Counted from the stretch's first letter, positions 37,862 through 46,420 are shown. The stretch: 64,000 nucleotides of DNA from Streptomyces megasporus (GCF_000718985.1 NZ_JODL01000031.1:1-64000), one strand, 5' to 3'. Translations and numbers: made by a program. The notes: generated by a model from the letters alone, not told the origin.

Positions 37862-37963
37862 CAGGCGGGGACGATGTTCTCCGCCTGCGGGCCCTTCTGG
37901 CCCTGGGTGACGTCGAAGGTCACCTTCTGGCCCTCGTGGAGCTCACGGAAGCCCTTGGCCATG
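37862..37963 (-). CDS. Truncated cold-shock protein (33 residues)
   Basis: The minus strand reads [20 protein letters not shown] and 13 further residues ending PQAENIVPA. This is the C-terminal half of a standard 67-residue Streptomyces cold-shock protein joined in frame to its first two codons. Missing are the first strands with the RNA-binding motifs RNP1 (KGFGFI) and RNP2 (VFVHF). The ribosome site GAGGAG and leader are intact. The loss of about 34 codons keeps the frame, so the product can be made but cannot bind nucleic acid in the usual way. Confidence 0.75.
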
Positions 37964-38230
37964 CTGTTCTCCTCTACGTACGGGGCAGTGCGGGAAATCC
38001 GCACCTCGCGGATTTCCGTGTCGCCGCATTGAGACCCCGCCGGAAGAGCCGGAAAACAAAAGACGCCCGAAGGTCACAACCATCAGGCGCACACAGAGTT
38101 CATGGGTACCAAAACTGCAACTGGTGAAACCGTAACACATCCCTGTCCCGGTGGGGGCCCGGAACCGGTCCCCCACCGGTGACCCGGGTCACCACCGGGG
38201 CATCACCGCCGAGGCAACACCGCCGGGGTC
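37964..38230 (-). promoter_or_regulatory. Long structured leader and promoter of the cold-shock gene
   Basis: A 10-bp hairpin (37993-38002 with 38008-38017) sits 30 bases before the start, and an imperfect 11-bp hairpin (about 38067-38092) further up. Long folded leaders are normal for cold-shock genes. A perfect 16-bp palindrome, GGTGACCCGGGTCACC, lies at 38178-38193 and may be an operator. CACC/CCGG imperfect repeats continue to the glucarate dehydratase stop at 38231. No other gene is present. Confidence 0.45.
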
Positions 38231-39478
38231 TCACCACCGGGGGATCGTGGGGTCGTAGTCGGGGTCGAGGCGGCATCGGTAACCGGTGTCGTCGCGTCGC
38301 TCGCGGCCCGACTCCAGGTACGTCCGGTGCCGCTCGGCCAGCGCCTCCCGGTCCAGTTCGACGCCCAACCCCGGCCCATCGGGCACCGGGACGCCGCCCT
38401 CGACGAAGCGCAGCGCGCCGGGGACGACGACGTCGTCCGCGTGGTTCCAGGGGTAGTGGGTGTCGCAGGCATGGGTGAGGTTCGGGGTGGCGGCCGCGAC
38501 GTGGGTCATGGCGGCCAAGCTGATGCCCAGGTGGGAGTTGGAGTGCATGGACATCCCCAGCCCGAACGCCTCGCAGACCGCGCCGAGTTCGCGGGTGCGG
38601 CGCAGTCCGCCCCAGTAGTGGTGGTCGGAGAGGATCACCCGCACCGATCCGCGTTCCACGGCGGGGCGGATCGTCTCGAAGGAGACCACGCACATGTTGG
38701 TGGCCAGCGGCATGCTCGCGACCGCGGCGACGGACGCCATGCCGTCGAAGCCGGGGGTGGGGTCCTCCAGGTACTCCAGGACGCCCTCCAGCTCCCGCGC
38801 CACGTACCGCGAGGTCTCCGGTGTCCAGGCGTGGTTGGGGTCGATCCGCAGCGGCAGGCCGGGGAACGCCTCGGCCAGGGCGCGGACGGCGGCGATCTCC
38901 TCGTCGGGCGGGAAGACGCCGCCCTTGAGCTTGAGGGACCGGAAGCCGTGGGAGTCCACCATCCGCCGGGCCTGGGCGACGATGCCGGCGGGGTCCAGGG
39001 CCTCGCCCCACTCGTCGGGGATCGGGCCGTGGCCGTTCCGCGCCGGGTGCTCGGCCCATTTGTAGAACAGGTAGGCGCTGTAGGGCACGGCGTCGCGGAC
39101 GGCCCCGCCCAGCAGGTCGCACACCGGACGCCCGGTGATCTTCCCCTGGGCGTCCAGACAGGCGACCTCGATCGCGGAGAAGACCCCGGCCCGCGCGGTG
39201 GTGGGCACCGGCCCGTCGGGTCCGCCGAGCGCGGCGTCCACGGCCTGTCCGATGGCGGTGGTGGCGAAGACGTCCATGCCCAGGACGGCCTCGCGGGCCA
39301 CCGCCAGCCGCTCCAGGTGTTCCTTGTCGCCGGGGCTCTCGCCGAGGCCGATCACGCCGTCGTCGGTCACCAGTTCCAGTACGCACCGCAGCGCCAGCGG
39401 CTCGTGCACGCCGGTGGAATTGAGCAGGGGCGGGTCCCGGAAGGCGATCGGGGTGACGATCAGGTCGCGTATCTTCAT
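38231..39478 (-). CDS. Glucarate dehydratase-type enolase-superfamily enzyme
   Basis: ATG 39478 gives 415 residues. LRIDPNHAW, EDPTPG and the KLK of RSLKLKGGVFPPDEEIAAV mark the (beta/alpha)8 barrel of the mandelate racemase/glucarate dehydratase branch. The catalytic His sits in MHSNSHLGISLAAM. AFRDPPLLNSTGVHEPLALR is the capping domain. The reaction is dehydration of D-glucarate or L-idarate to 5-keto-4-deoxyglucarate. No permease or aldolase is near; only the AT-rich upstream palindromic region suggests specific control. Confidence 0.9.
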   Translation of the reverse strand: MKIRDLIVTPIAFRDPPLLNSTGVHEPLALRCVLELVTDDGVIGLGESPGDKEHLERLAVAREAVLGMDVFATTAIGQAVDAALGGPDGPVPTTARAGVFSAIEVACLDAQGKITGRPVCDLLGGAVRDAVPYSAYLFYKWAEHPARNGHGPIPDEWGEALDPAGIVAQARRMVDSHGFRSLKLKGGVFPPDEEIAAVRALAEAFPGLPLRIDPNHAWTPETSRYVARELEGVLEYLEDPTPGFDGMASVAAVASMPLATNMCVVSFETIRPAVERGSVRVILSDHHYWGGLRRTRELGAVCEAFGLGMSMHSNSHLGISLAAMTHVAAATPNLTHACDTHYPWNHADDVVVPGALRFVEGGVPVPDGPGLGVELDREALAERHRTYLESGRERRDDTGYRCRLDPDYDPTIPRW

Positions 39479-39880
39479 GCGGCCACCGTCCGTGGTCCGT
39501 GGTCCACCGGTTCCTCCGATCGGTCAAGGTGTGCGGGGTCGGGTCGGGCGGTGGCCACGCTTCGGCGGCAACTCCGCACGCACCCTTCGTTCATATACCT
39601 GAATGCCTTTCATTTTCATGAACTTGCGGGAACCCTAGGAGTGGTCGCGTGGGGCGTCAAGGCCGCGGGGGAGGAGCGTCTCCGGCGCTATCGCCAAAGC
39701 CACGAAGGAGCGGGCACGTTCACGGATGTGACGCGGTACGAGCGTTCCCTGGGGTGTCTTCCCGAGGTTCTTTTGTTCCCGCGACGGTGGCGTTCCGGGG
39801 CGAGTTCACGGCGACGGGGCCGCCCGGCGTCGGCCGGGCGGCCCCGTCGTGCGCACCCCCGTGCGCGGGAGGAGGAGTCG
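39479..39880. promoter_or_regulatory. Upstream region of glucarate dehydratase and downstream region of the protease
   Basis: The AT-richest part is 39586-39630, with inverted repeat GTTCAT (39589-39594) and ATGAAC (39618-39623) around further TGAA/TTCA halves. It probably contains the promoter and operator for the dehydratase (minus strand), about 110-145 bases before its start. The right part holds the protease terminator. No gene is seen. Confidence 0.45.
39812..39849 (-). terminator. Terminator after the S1 protease gene
   Basis: A perfect 17-bp stem (39812-39828 with 39833-39849) and a 4-base loop lie 31 bases beyond the protease stop. Confidence 0.8.
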
Positions 39881-41086
39881 TCAGGCGGTGTGCAGCGTCA
39901 GTCCGTACACCGACAGGATCTCGTTGACCGGCTGGAACCAGGTCTCGCCGCCGCTGGAGCAGTTGCCCCAGCCGCCCGAGGTCACGCCCTGGGCCTGGTC
40001 GCCGCTGATGAACGAGCCGCCGGAGTCGCCGGGTTCGGCGCAGACGCTGGTCTTGGTCATCTGGTGGACGGCGCCCTGGCTGTAGTTGACCGTCTCGTTC
40101 TTGGCCAGTACCTGGCCGCAGTGCCATTGGGTGGTGGAGCCGGAGCGGCAGATCGAGGCGCCGACCGGGGCCTCGGCGGAGCCGCGCACCAGCACGTCGG
40201 ACGTCCTGCCCCAGCCCAGCACCACCGGCACCGTCCACCAGCCGTGGCCGGTGCTCACGAAGGCGTAGTCGTTGCCGGGGAAGGAGGAGCCCCGGAACTG
40301 TCCCATCTGGGAGCCGTCCCAGCCGCGCACCGAGTCGCCGGTCCGGCCGCAGTGCCCGGCGGTGACGAAGCCGCCGTGGACGGAGAAGCCTATGGAGCAG
40401 CGGGCGTTGCCGGTGTAGTAGGGGTCGCCGCCGACGACGCCCGCGGCGAAGGTGCGCGGCGCCTCGCCGGTGCTCTCGCGCACCGTCACGGGGCCGGCCT
40501 CGCGCGCGTCGTCGAGGAAGGAACGGACGGCGGCGTCGCGCCGGGCGCCCTGGACGAGGTTGACCACCACGGTGTTGGAGCGGGGGTCGACGTGCCAACT
40601 GCCGACCCCGGCCGGGGCGGCCTTCTTCTCGGCCCGGGCGTCGAGCCGGTCCTTGGCGGCGTCCAGCTCCTCGGCGCTGTGCTCGACGATCCGGGGCGTC
40701 GCGCCCGCGGCCCGCACGGCCTCGGCCTTCTTCTCACTGGTCACGCCGACGACCAGCTTCCCGGCGCGGGCGTCGAACCAGGCTCCGCCGAAGGCGGCGC
40801 CGGCCGCCTTCTCGGCCTTGGGCGCCACCTCGGCGGCCGTCGCCTCCTGCCGCAGGCGCTCCCGCGCCTGGCGCTCGCTCAGGCCCAGGTCGCGTTCCAT
40901 GGCATTCACCAGGGACTTCGAGGGGGCCGCGGAGTCGGGGGCGGGGGCGGGGGCCGCCACGGCCGAGGAGAGGCCGGTTCCCGCGGCCGTCAGGGTGCCC
41001 AGCACGAGCAGTGCGGACAGGGTCGCGCGCACGCCGGTTCCGCGTCGCTTGAGGGGTCGCTTGAGGGGGCGCATGGGGGATCGCAT
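39881..41086 (-). CDS. Streptogrisin-like S1 serine protease, preproenzyme
   Basis: ATG 41086 follows AAGGAG, giving 401 residues. A twin-Arg-rich basic head and a hydrophobic core (GVRATLSALLVLGTLTAAGT) make a Sec signal. An alpha-lytic-protease-type prodomain follows (LSERQARERLRQEATAAEV, GGAWFDARAGKLVVGVT). The mature S1E protease begins near the VVGGDPYY element. The triad is His in FVTAGHCGRTG, Asp in GNDYAF and Ser in AEPGDSGGS, and six cysteines could form disulfides. It should be a secreted endopeptidase with a self-cleaved pro-region. Confidence 0.92.
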   Translation of the reverse strand: MRSPMRPLKRPLKRRGTGVRATLSALLVLGTLTAAGTGLSSAVAAPAPAPDSAAPSKSLVNAMERDLGLSERQARERLRQEATAAEVAPKAEKAAGAAFGGAWFDARAGKLVVGVTSEKKAEAVRAAGATPRIVEHSAEELDAAKDRLDARAEKKAAPAGVGSWHVDPRSNTVVVNLVQGARRDAAVRSFLDDAREAGPVTVRESTGEAPRTFAAGVVGGDPYYTGNARCSIGFSVHGGFVTAGHCGRTGDSVRGWDGSQMGQFRGSSFPGNDYAFVSTGHGWWTVPVVLGWGRTSDVLVRGSAEAPVGASICRSGSTTQWHCGQVLAKNETVNYSQGAVHQMTKTSVCAEPGDSGGSFISGDQAQGVTSGGWGNCSSGGETWFQPVNEILSVYGLTLHTA

Positions 41087-41382
41087 GGGGGCTCCTTACT
41101 GTCGCTCGGTGTGGGGGCCGAGGTGGGGTCGAACAGCGGAGAGACACCGAGAGACGCCAGGAGACGCAGGGAGAAACTGAGAGCGCTCTCAGGTCTGGTC
41201 CAAGGAGACTGTAGAGGGGCTCCTCGGGCATGTCCATACCAATGAGGGGCCGCCCCGTTCCGCCCGACGCCCGCGGGGACCACCCTTCGGCGGCGGTGTC
41301 GACCGGCTCCCCGGAGGTCCGGGGCCGCCTCGTACGACACCGTCCCGGACGGCGCCGTCCCGGACGAGCCGGGCCGGCCGGA
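41087..41382. promoter_or_regulatory. Protease upstream region with a perfect 16-bp palindrome
   Basis: CTGAGAGCGCTCTCAG at 41177-41192 is fully symmetric and lies about 90 bases before the protease start. It resembles the LacI-family CebR site TGGGAGCGCTCCCA at its core (GAGCGCTC). A direct repeat of CGTCCCGGAC occurs near 41340-41365. No gene is seen in this 296-base strip. Confidence 0.55.
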
Positions 41383-42159
41383 TCAGGGCGCCGCGGCCAG
41401 GTCCGCCTCCAGCGCGCGGGCCGCGGCGTTGAGGGTCGTGACCAGCAGGCGGAGCCGCCGCGGGTCGTAGCGCACGCTGGGCAGGGACACCGACAGGCCC
41501 GCCTGCGCGGCGCCGTCCCGGTCGCGCACCGGCACCCCGACGGCGACGAGCCCGCGCTCGGAGCGCTCCTGGTTCACACAGAATCCGCTGCGGCCGACGC
41601 GCGCGAGTTCGGCGCGCAGCTCCGCCGGGTCCGGACGGTCTCCGGGGCGGTCGCGGTAGCGCTCGGGGGCGTAGACCTCCTCCAGTTCGGCCTCGGTGAG
41701 CTCGGCGAGGAGCAGCAGGCCGGCGGTCGTGCGGTGGGCGGGGAAGACCATCCCCTCCCGGGAGCCGACCCGCAGCACCCGGGCGCATTCGACGCTGGCG
41801 ATGAACCGGGCCGTGTCGCCCGTGCGGATGGTCAGGTTCGCCGTCTCGTCCAGGCGGTCGACCAGTCTGCGCAGGTGGGGCAGGGCGGCGGCCCGCAGCC
41901 GGGAGACCTGCGACTGCGAGTGCGCGGCCAGTTCCAGGACGGGGCCCGCCCGGTAGACGCGGTCCTCGTCCTGCACGGCGAAGTCCCGGTAGACGAGCAT
42001 CGCCAGCAGTCGGTGCGCGGTGGACCGGGCCACCCCCAGCCGCTCGGCGATCTGCGAGACCGTGGCGCCGCCCTCCATCTGCAGGATGGTCGCCGCCCGC
42101 AGCGCGTGGTCGACGCTGGCGATGGGGTAGGGCGGTGGTGTCTTGAGCGGCTTGTCCAT
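41383..42159 (-). CDS. IclR-family regulator of the gentisate operon
   Basis: ATG 42159 gives 258 residues. SVDHALRAATILQMEGGATV and SQIAERLGVARSTAHRLLAM are the winged-helix domain. The C-terminal IclR effector domain has TTAGLLLLAELTEAELEEVY and SGFCVNQERSERGLVAVGVP. It is divergent from gentisate dioxygenase with 71 bases between, so it very likely controls that operon in response to an aromatic acid such as gentisate or 3-hydroxybenzoate. Confidence 0.9.
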   Translation of the reverse strand: MDKPLKTPPPYPIASVDHALRAATILQMEGGATVSQIAERLGVARSTAHRLLAMLVYRDFAVQDEDRVYRAGPVLELAAHSQSQVSRLRAAALPHLRRLVDRLDETANLTIRTGDTARFIASVECARVLRVGSREGMVFPAHRTTAGLLLLAELTEAELEEVYAPERYRDRPGDRPDPAELRAELARVGRSGFCVNQERSERGLVAVGVPVRDRDGAAQAGLSVSLPSVRYDPRRLRLLVTTLNAAARALEADLAAAP

Positions 42160-42173
42160 GGGGGCGCCTCCGA

Positions 42174-42190
42174 ATTCTGCTCTCCAGAAT
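42174..42190. promoter_or_regulatory. Candidate IclR operator
   Basis: ATTCTG (42174-42179) and CAGAAT (42185-42190) form an inverted repeat with a 5-base spacer, directly between the divergent regulator and dioxygenase starts. Its size and place suit an IclR-family site. Confidence 0.5.
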
Positions 42191-42230
42191 CTACATGTCT
42201 TGTATGCGAACTCGGCGCACGCTGAGCGCT

Positions 42231-43400
42231 GTGATCGATTCCACTTTCACCACCGACACCGCCGCGGGTTCCCCCGTCCGGCTGCGGGCCGTCTCCGCCG
42301 AGGACCAGCCCGAGGTCACCCCGGCGCTCGAGGAGCTGTACCGGGGCTTCGAGCAGGAGTTGCTCGTGCCGCTGTGGACCGAGATCGGCGACCTGATGCT
42401 GGCTTACCCGCGCTCGCGGGCCGTGCCGCACCTGTGGCGCTGGGAGCGGCTGAGGGAGCTGGCGTCCCGGGCGGGCGACCTGGTGCCCGTGGGCCGCGGC
42501 GGCGAGCGCCGCGCCATCGCCCTGGCCAATCCCTCGCTGGGCGGCCGGCCGTTCGCGACGCCGACGCTGTGGGCGGCCATCCAGTACCTCATGCCCGGGG
42601 AGGACGCCCCGGAGCACCGGCACACCCAGCACGCGTTCCGGTTCGTCGTCGAGGGCGAGGGCGTGTGGACGGTCGTCGACGGCGACCCGGTGGCGATGCG
42701 GCGCGGCGACTTCCTCCCGCAGGCCGGGTGGAACTGGCACGCCCACCACAACGCCACCTCCGAGCCGATGGCCTGGATCGACGGCCTCGACATCCCGTTC
42801 CAGTACGTCACCGAGAGCCAGTTCTTCGAGTTCGGCCGCGACGAGATCGGCGACGCCGAGCGGATCACCCCCGACCGTTCGCGCGCCGAGCGCCTGTGGG
42901 GCCACCCGGGACTGCGTCCGGTCTCCGCCGGCGTCACCGGCCCCGGCTCGCCCCTGCCGGCGTACCGCTGGGAGCACACCGACCGGGCCCTCGCCGACCA
43001 ACTCGCCATCGAGGCGGAGGGCTTCGGCGGCACCGTCGAGCCCGGCCACGCCGCCGTCCGGTTCACCGACCCGGCGACCGGCGCCGACGTGCTGCCCACC
43101 ATCCGCGCCGAGATGCACCGCGTCGTGCGCGGCGCCGAGACCGCGCCGGTGCGCGAGACCGGCTCGTCGGTCTACCAGGTCTTCGACGGCTCCGGCACCG
43201 TCACCGTCGGTGACGCCTCCTGGTCCGTGACCCGCGGCGACCTGTTCGTCGTCCCGTCCTGGCAGCCGCTCTCCATCCGCTCCGAGGCCGGCTCCACCGA
43301 CTCCGACTCCGGCGCGCTGGACCTGTTCCGCTTCAGCGACTCCCCGGTCTTCGAGGCCCTCCGGCTCGACCGCACCCATGTGGAAGGAAACACCCGATGA
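42231..43400 (+). CDS. Gentisate 1,2-dioxygenase
   Basis: I choose GTG 42231 (389 residues); ATG 42195 would extend the head by 12 residues. The protein has two cupin domains. HLWRWERLRELASRAGDLVP precedes EHRHTQHAFRFVVEGEGVWT, which holds the iron-binding histidines. WIDGLDIPFQYV and YRWEHTDRALADQLAIEAEG fit the gentisate dioxygenase branch, which opens gentisate to maleylpyruvate. It begins the four-gene catabolic operon, and its stop overlaps the hydrolase start. Confidence 0.9.
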   Translation: MIDSTFTTDTAAGSPVRLRAVSAEDQPEVTPALEELYRGFEQELLVPLWTEIGDLMLAYPRSRAVPHLWRWERLRELASRAGDLVPVGRGGERRAIALANPSLGGRPFATPTLWAAIQYLMPGEDAPEHRHTQHAFRFVVEGEGVWTVVDGDPVAMRRGDFLPQAGWNWHAHHNATSEPMAWIDGLDIPFQYVTESQFFEFGRDEIGDAERITPDRSRAERLWGHPGLRPVSAGVTGPGSPLPAYRWEHTDRALADQLAIEAEGFGGTVEPGHAAVRFTDPATGADVLPTIRAEMHRVVRGAETAPVRETGSSVYQVFDGSGTVTVGDASWSVTRGDLFVVPSWQPLSIRSEAGSTDSDSGALDLFRFSDSPVFEALRLDRTHVEGNTR

Positions 43401-44236
43401 AGCTCGCGACCATCCGGACCGACGGCACGACGCGGGCCGTGCGGCTCGACGGCGACGTCCTGGTCGACCTGGGCGCCTTTGACCTGGGCGCCCTGTTGGC
43501 GCGGGACGACTGGGCCGAGCGCGCCGCCGCCGACGGCTCGACGACGTACCCCGTGGCGGGCGCCGAGTTCGCGCCCGTGGTCCCGCGGCCGTCGAAGGTG
43601 GTCTGCGTCGGCCTGAACTACCGCAACCACATCCAGGAGATGGGCCGGGACCTGCCCGAGCACCCCACCCTGTTCGCCAAGTTCGCCGACTCCCTCGTCG
43701 GCGCCGGGGACGACATCGTCCGGCCGGACGAGACCGACGCGTTCGACTGGGAGGTCGAACTCGCGGTGGTCGTCGGCAAGCGCGTGCGCCGCGCCCGGGG
43801 CGAGGAGGCCGAGCGGGCGATCGCCGGGTTCACCGTCCTGAACGACATCACCTGCCGCGACTGGCAGTTCCGCACCCGCGAGTGGTTGCAGGGCAAGATG
43901 TGGGACTCCAGCACCCCCGTCGGCCCGTACCTGGTCACCCCCGACGAGCTGCCGGGCGGCGTCCGCCCCGCCCTCGACGTCCGCCTCACCGTCGACGGCG
44001 AGGTCATGCAGTCCGACACCACCGGCGACCTGCTCTTCGACCCGGTCGCGCTGGTGGAGTACGTCTCGACGATCACCCGTCTCAACCCCGGCGACATCAT
44101 CGCCACCGGCACCCCCGGCGGTGTCGGCCACGCCCGCAAACCGGCCCGCTACCTGCTGGGCGGCGAGACGGTCGTCACCGAGATCGACGGCATCGGCCGG
44201 CTGGAGAACCGGGTCGTCAAGGAGAAGTCCGCCTGA
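43397..44236 (+). CDS. Fumarylpyruvate hydrolase (FAH family)
   Basis: ATG 43397 overlaps the dioxygenase stop (ATGA), giving 279 residues. VVCVGLNYRNHIQEMGRDLP, LFAKFADSLVGAGDDIVRP, DWEVELAVVVGKRVRRA (E-x-E metal ligands) and GDIIATGTPGGVGHARKP are classic for the FAH superfamily. With dioxygenase and isomerase flanking it, the substrate should be fumarylpyruvate, split to fumarate and pyruvate. The next gene starts one base into its stop. Confidence 0.9.
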   Translation: MKLATIRTDGTTRAVRLDGDVLVDLGAFDLGALLARDDWAERAAADGSTTYPVAGAEFAPVVPRPSKVVCVGLNYRNHIQEMGRDLPEHPTLFAKFADSLVGAGDDIVRPDETDAFDWEVELAVVVGKRVRRARGEEAERAIAGFTVLNDITCRDWQFRTREWLQGKMWDSSTPVGPYLVTPDELPGGVRPALDVRLTVDGEVMQSDTTGDLLFDPVALVEYVSTITRLNPGDIIATGTPGGVGHARKPARYLLGGETVVTEIDGIGRLENRVVKEKSA

Positions 44237-44964
44237 TGTCCCGCACGTTCGACGACGCCCGCCGCTGGGCGAGGCTCGGCACCGAGCTGATGCTCGAGGC
44301 CGCCGCCGGCCTCGACGACGACGGCTACGCCGCGCCCAGCGCCCTGCCCGGCTGGAGCCGGGCACACGTGGCGGCGCACGTCGCCGCCAACGCCGAGGCG
44401 CTGTCCAACCTGGTGCACTGGGCCGCCACCGGCGAGCCGACGCCGATGTACGCCTCGCCCGAGGAGCGCGCCGCCGGCATCGAACGGGGCCGTGCCCTGC
44501 TGGCCGGTGAGCTGACCGAGTGGCTGCGCGGCTCGGCGGACGCGCTGGAGAAGGGGATGGCCGCGCTCGGCGAGGAGCAGTGGCGCACGCGGGTCGTCAC
44601 CGCCCAGGGCCGGACCGTGCCGGCCACCGAGGTGCCGTGGCTGCGCTCGCGCGAAGTGTGCGTCCACGCGGTCGACCTGGGAACGGGGGTGTCCTTCGCC
44701 GACCTGCCGGCCGACTTCCTCGCCGCGCTCTGCGACGACGTCGTCGGCAAGCGCTCCAGCGCGCCCGGCCCGGCCCTGCTCCTGGAGGCGACGGACACCG
44801 GTCCCGACAGCGGGACCGCCACCCGCTGGGAGCTGCCGGGCCAGGGCGAACCGGTCCGGCTCACCGGCCCCCTGCACGACCTCACGGCCTACCTCACCGG
44901 GCGGGACAACGGCCTCACCGCCGCCGACGGCACGCCCGCGCCGACCCTGGCGGCCTGGCTCTGA
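44236..44964 (+). CDS. Mycothiol-dependent maleylpyruvate isomerase
   Basis: ATG 44236 shares one base with the previous stop, giving 242 residues. Features are the DinB-like four-helix domain with metal-binding histidines (LPGWSRAHVAAHVAANAEAL, VPWLRSREVCVHAVDLGTG), and a C-terminal SCP2-like segment ending in the conserved DLTAYLTGR. In actinobacteria this enzyme uses mycothiol rather than glutathione to isomerise maleylpyruvate to fumarylpyruvate. It is the third gene of the gentisate operon. Confidence 0.9.
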   Translation: MSRTFDDARRWARLGTELMLEAAAGLDDDGYAAPSALPGWSRAHVAAHVAANAEALSNLVHWAATGEPTPMYASPEERAAGIERGRALLAGELTEWLRGSADALEKGMAALGEEQWRTRVVTAQGRTVPATEVPWLRSREVCVHAVDLGTGVSFADLPADFLAALCDDVVGKRSSAPGPALLLEATDTGPDSGTATRWELPGQGEPVRLTGPLHDLTAYLTGRDNGLTAADGTPAPTLAAWL

Positions 44965-45018
44965 CGCCGACTCCGACGCCGCCCGGCGGCGTCCCGCGAA
45001 ACGACTGAGGAAAAGACG

Positions 45019-46389
45019 ATGAACCCCAAGACACCCGCCACCGGTGGCCGACCCGACGTGATCGTCGTCGGAGGAGGCATCGGGGGCCTCGGCACCGCGT
45101 TCGCCCTCGCCCGCGAGGGACTGCGCGTGCGCGTCCTCGAACAGGCCCCGGCGTTCGGCGAGGTGGGCGCCGGCCTGCAGATCGCGCCCAACTGCACTCG
45201 AATCCTCGACGAGTACGGCCTGTTGGAGGAAGCCAAGAGCCTCGGCGTGCTTCCGGAGAACATGGTCATGCGCGACGCGCTCGACGCCCGCGAGCTGACC
45301 CGGCTGGACCTGCGCGACCTGGAGCGGCGCTACGGCTTTCCCTACATGGTCATCCACCGCAGCGACCTCCACGGGATCTTCCTGCGGGCCTGCGAACGCG
45401 CCGGTGTGGAGCTGCTGACCGATCGGACGGTCGTCGGCTACGAGCACACCGCCGACGGGGCCCGGGTCCGCCTGGAGGACGGCAGCGTCCACGAGGCGCC
45501 GCTGGTCGTCGCCGCCGACGGGCTGCACTCGCCAGCCCGCCGCCAGTTGGTGGGCGACGACGTGGTCAGCTCCGACTACGTCGCCTACCGGGCGGCCGTC
45601 CCGATCGAGCGGGTGCGGGACAACGGCATCGCGGAGCGGGACGTCACCGTCTACGTCGGCCCCCGCTGCCACTTCGTCCAGTACGCGCTGCGCGGCGGCG
45701 AGATGTTCAACCAGGTGGCGGTGTTCGAGTCGCCGAAGGCGCTGGCCGGGCAGGAGGACTGGGGCACGCCCGACGAACTGGACGCGGCCTTCGAGCAGAC
45801 CTGCGACACCGTGCGCAAGGGCATCCCGCTGATGTGGCGGGACCGCTGGTGGCGCATGTTCGACCGGGAACCGATCGAGACGTGGGTGTACGGACGCATC
45901 GCCCTGCTCGGCGACGCCGCGCACCCGCCGCTGCAGTACATGGCCCAGGGCGCGATCATGGCGATCGAGGACGGGTGGGTGCTCGCCAAGCACATCGCCC
46001 GGCGGTCCACCGGGAACGGCGGCCGGCCGGACTGGGACGCCGCGCTGGCGTCGTACGAGGCGGTCCGCGTCGAGCACTGCCGACGGGTGCTGACCACGGC
46101 GCGCGCCTGGGGCGAACTGTGGCACCTGGACGGGACCGAGCGGTTGCGGCGCAACGCGATCATGCGGGCGCGGGACGTCCACGACTACTCCTTCACCGAC
46201 TGGATCTACGGCCCCACCGCGCTGACCCCGGACGAGGAACCCGAGATGTTCACCCCGATCCCCCTGGCCTCGGCCCGGATCGAGGAGATCGAGGAGATCG
46301 AGGAGATCGAGGAGGACGGGAGGATGGCGGACGAGCCGGCGCGGGCACCGGGGGAAGCGGTGCCGGTGGCGGGGGGCGGCCCGGCGTGA
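45019..46389 (+). CDS. FAD monooxygenase, probable 3-hydroxybenzoate 6-hydroxylase
   Basis: ATG 45019 follows GAGGAAA, giving 456 residues. VIVVGGGIGGLGTAFALARE binds FAD, the DG motif is VVAADGLHSPARRQL, and GD is RIALLGDAAHPPLQYMAQGA. The sequence resembles class-A hydroxylases that turn 3-hydroxybenzoate (or salicylate) into gentisate, which fits the operon. A C-terminal stretch repeats IEE four times (9-bp DNA repeat at 46279-46314) before a non-conserved tail of about 30 residues. Confidence 0.85.
   Translation: MNPKTPATGGRPDVIVVGGGIGGLGTAFALAREGLRVRVLEQAPAFGEVGAGLQIAPNCTRILDEYGLLEEAKSLGVLPENMVMRDALDARELTRLDLRDLERRYGFPYMVIHRSDLHGIFLRACERAGVELLTDRTVVGYEHTADGARVRLEDGSVHEAPLVVAADGLHSPARRQLVGDDVVSSDYVAYRAAVPIERVRDNGIAERDVTVYVGPRCHFVQYALRGGEMFNQVAVFESPKALAGQEDWGTPDELDAAFEQTCDTVRKGIPLMWRDRWWRMFDREPIETWVYGRIALLGDAAHPPLQYMAQGAIMAIEDGWVLAKHIARRSTGNGGRPDWDAALASYEAVRVEHCRRVLTTARAWGELWHLDGTERLRRNAIMRARDVHDYSFTDWIYGPTALTPDEEPEMFTPIPLASARIEEIEEIEEIEEDGRMADEPARAPGEAVPVAGGGPA
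46279..46314 (+). repeat. Four perfect copies of a 9-base repeat inside the monooxygenase gene
   Basis: ATCGAGGAG is repeated four times in tandem, encoding Ile-Glu-Glu units. The unit is a multiple of three, so copy-number changes would only change the length of the acidic tail, not the frame. Confidence 0.85.
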
Positions 46390-46420
46390 GCGACGTCCGG
46401 CCGGTCGCTCGGGGCGTTGC

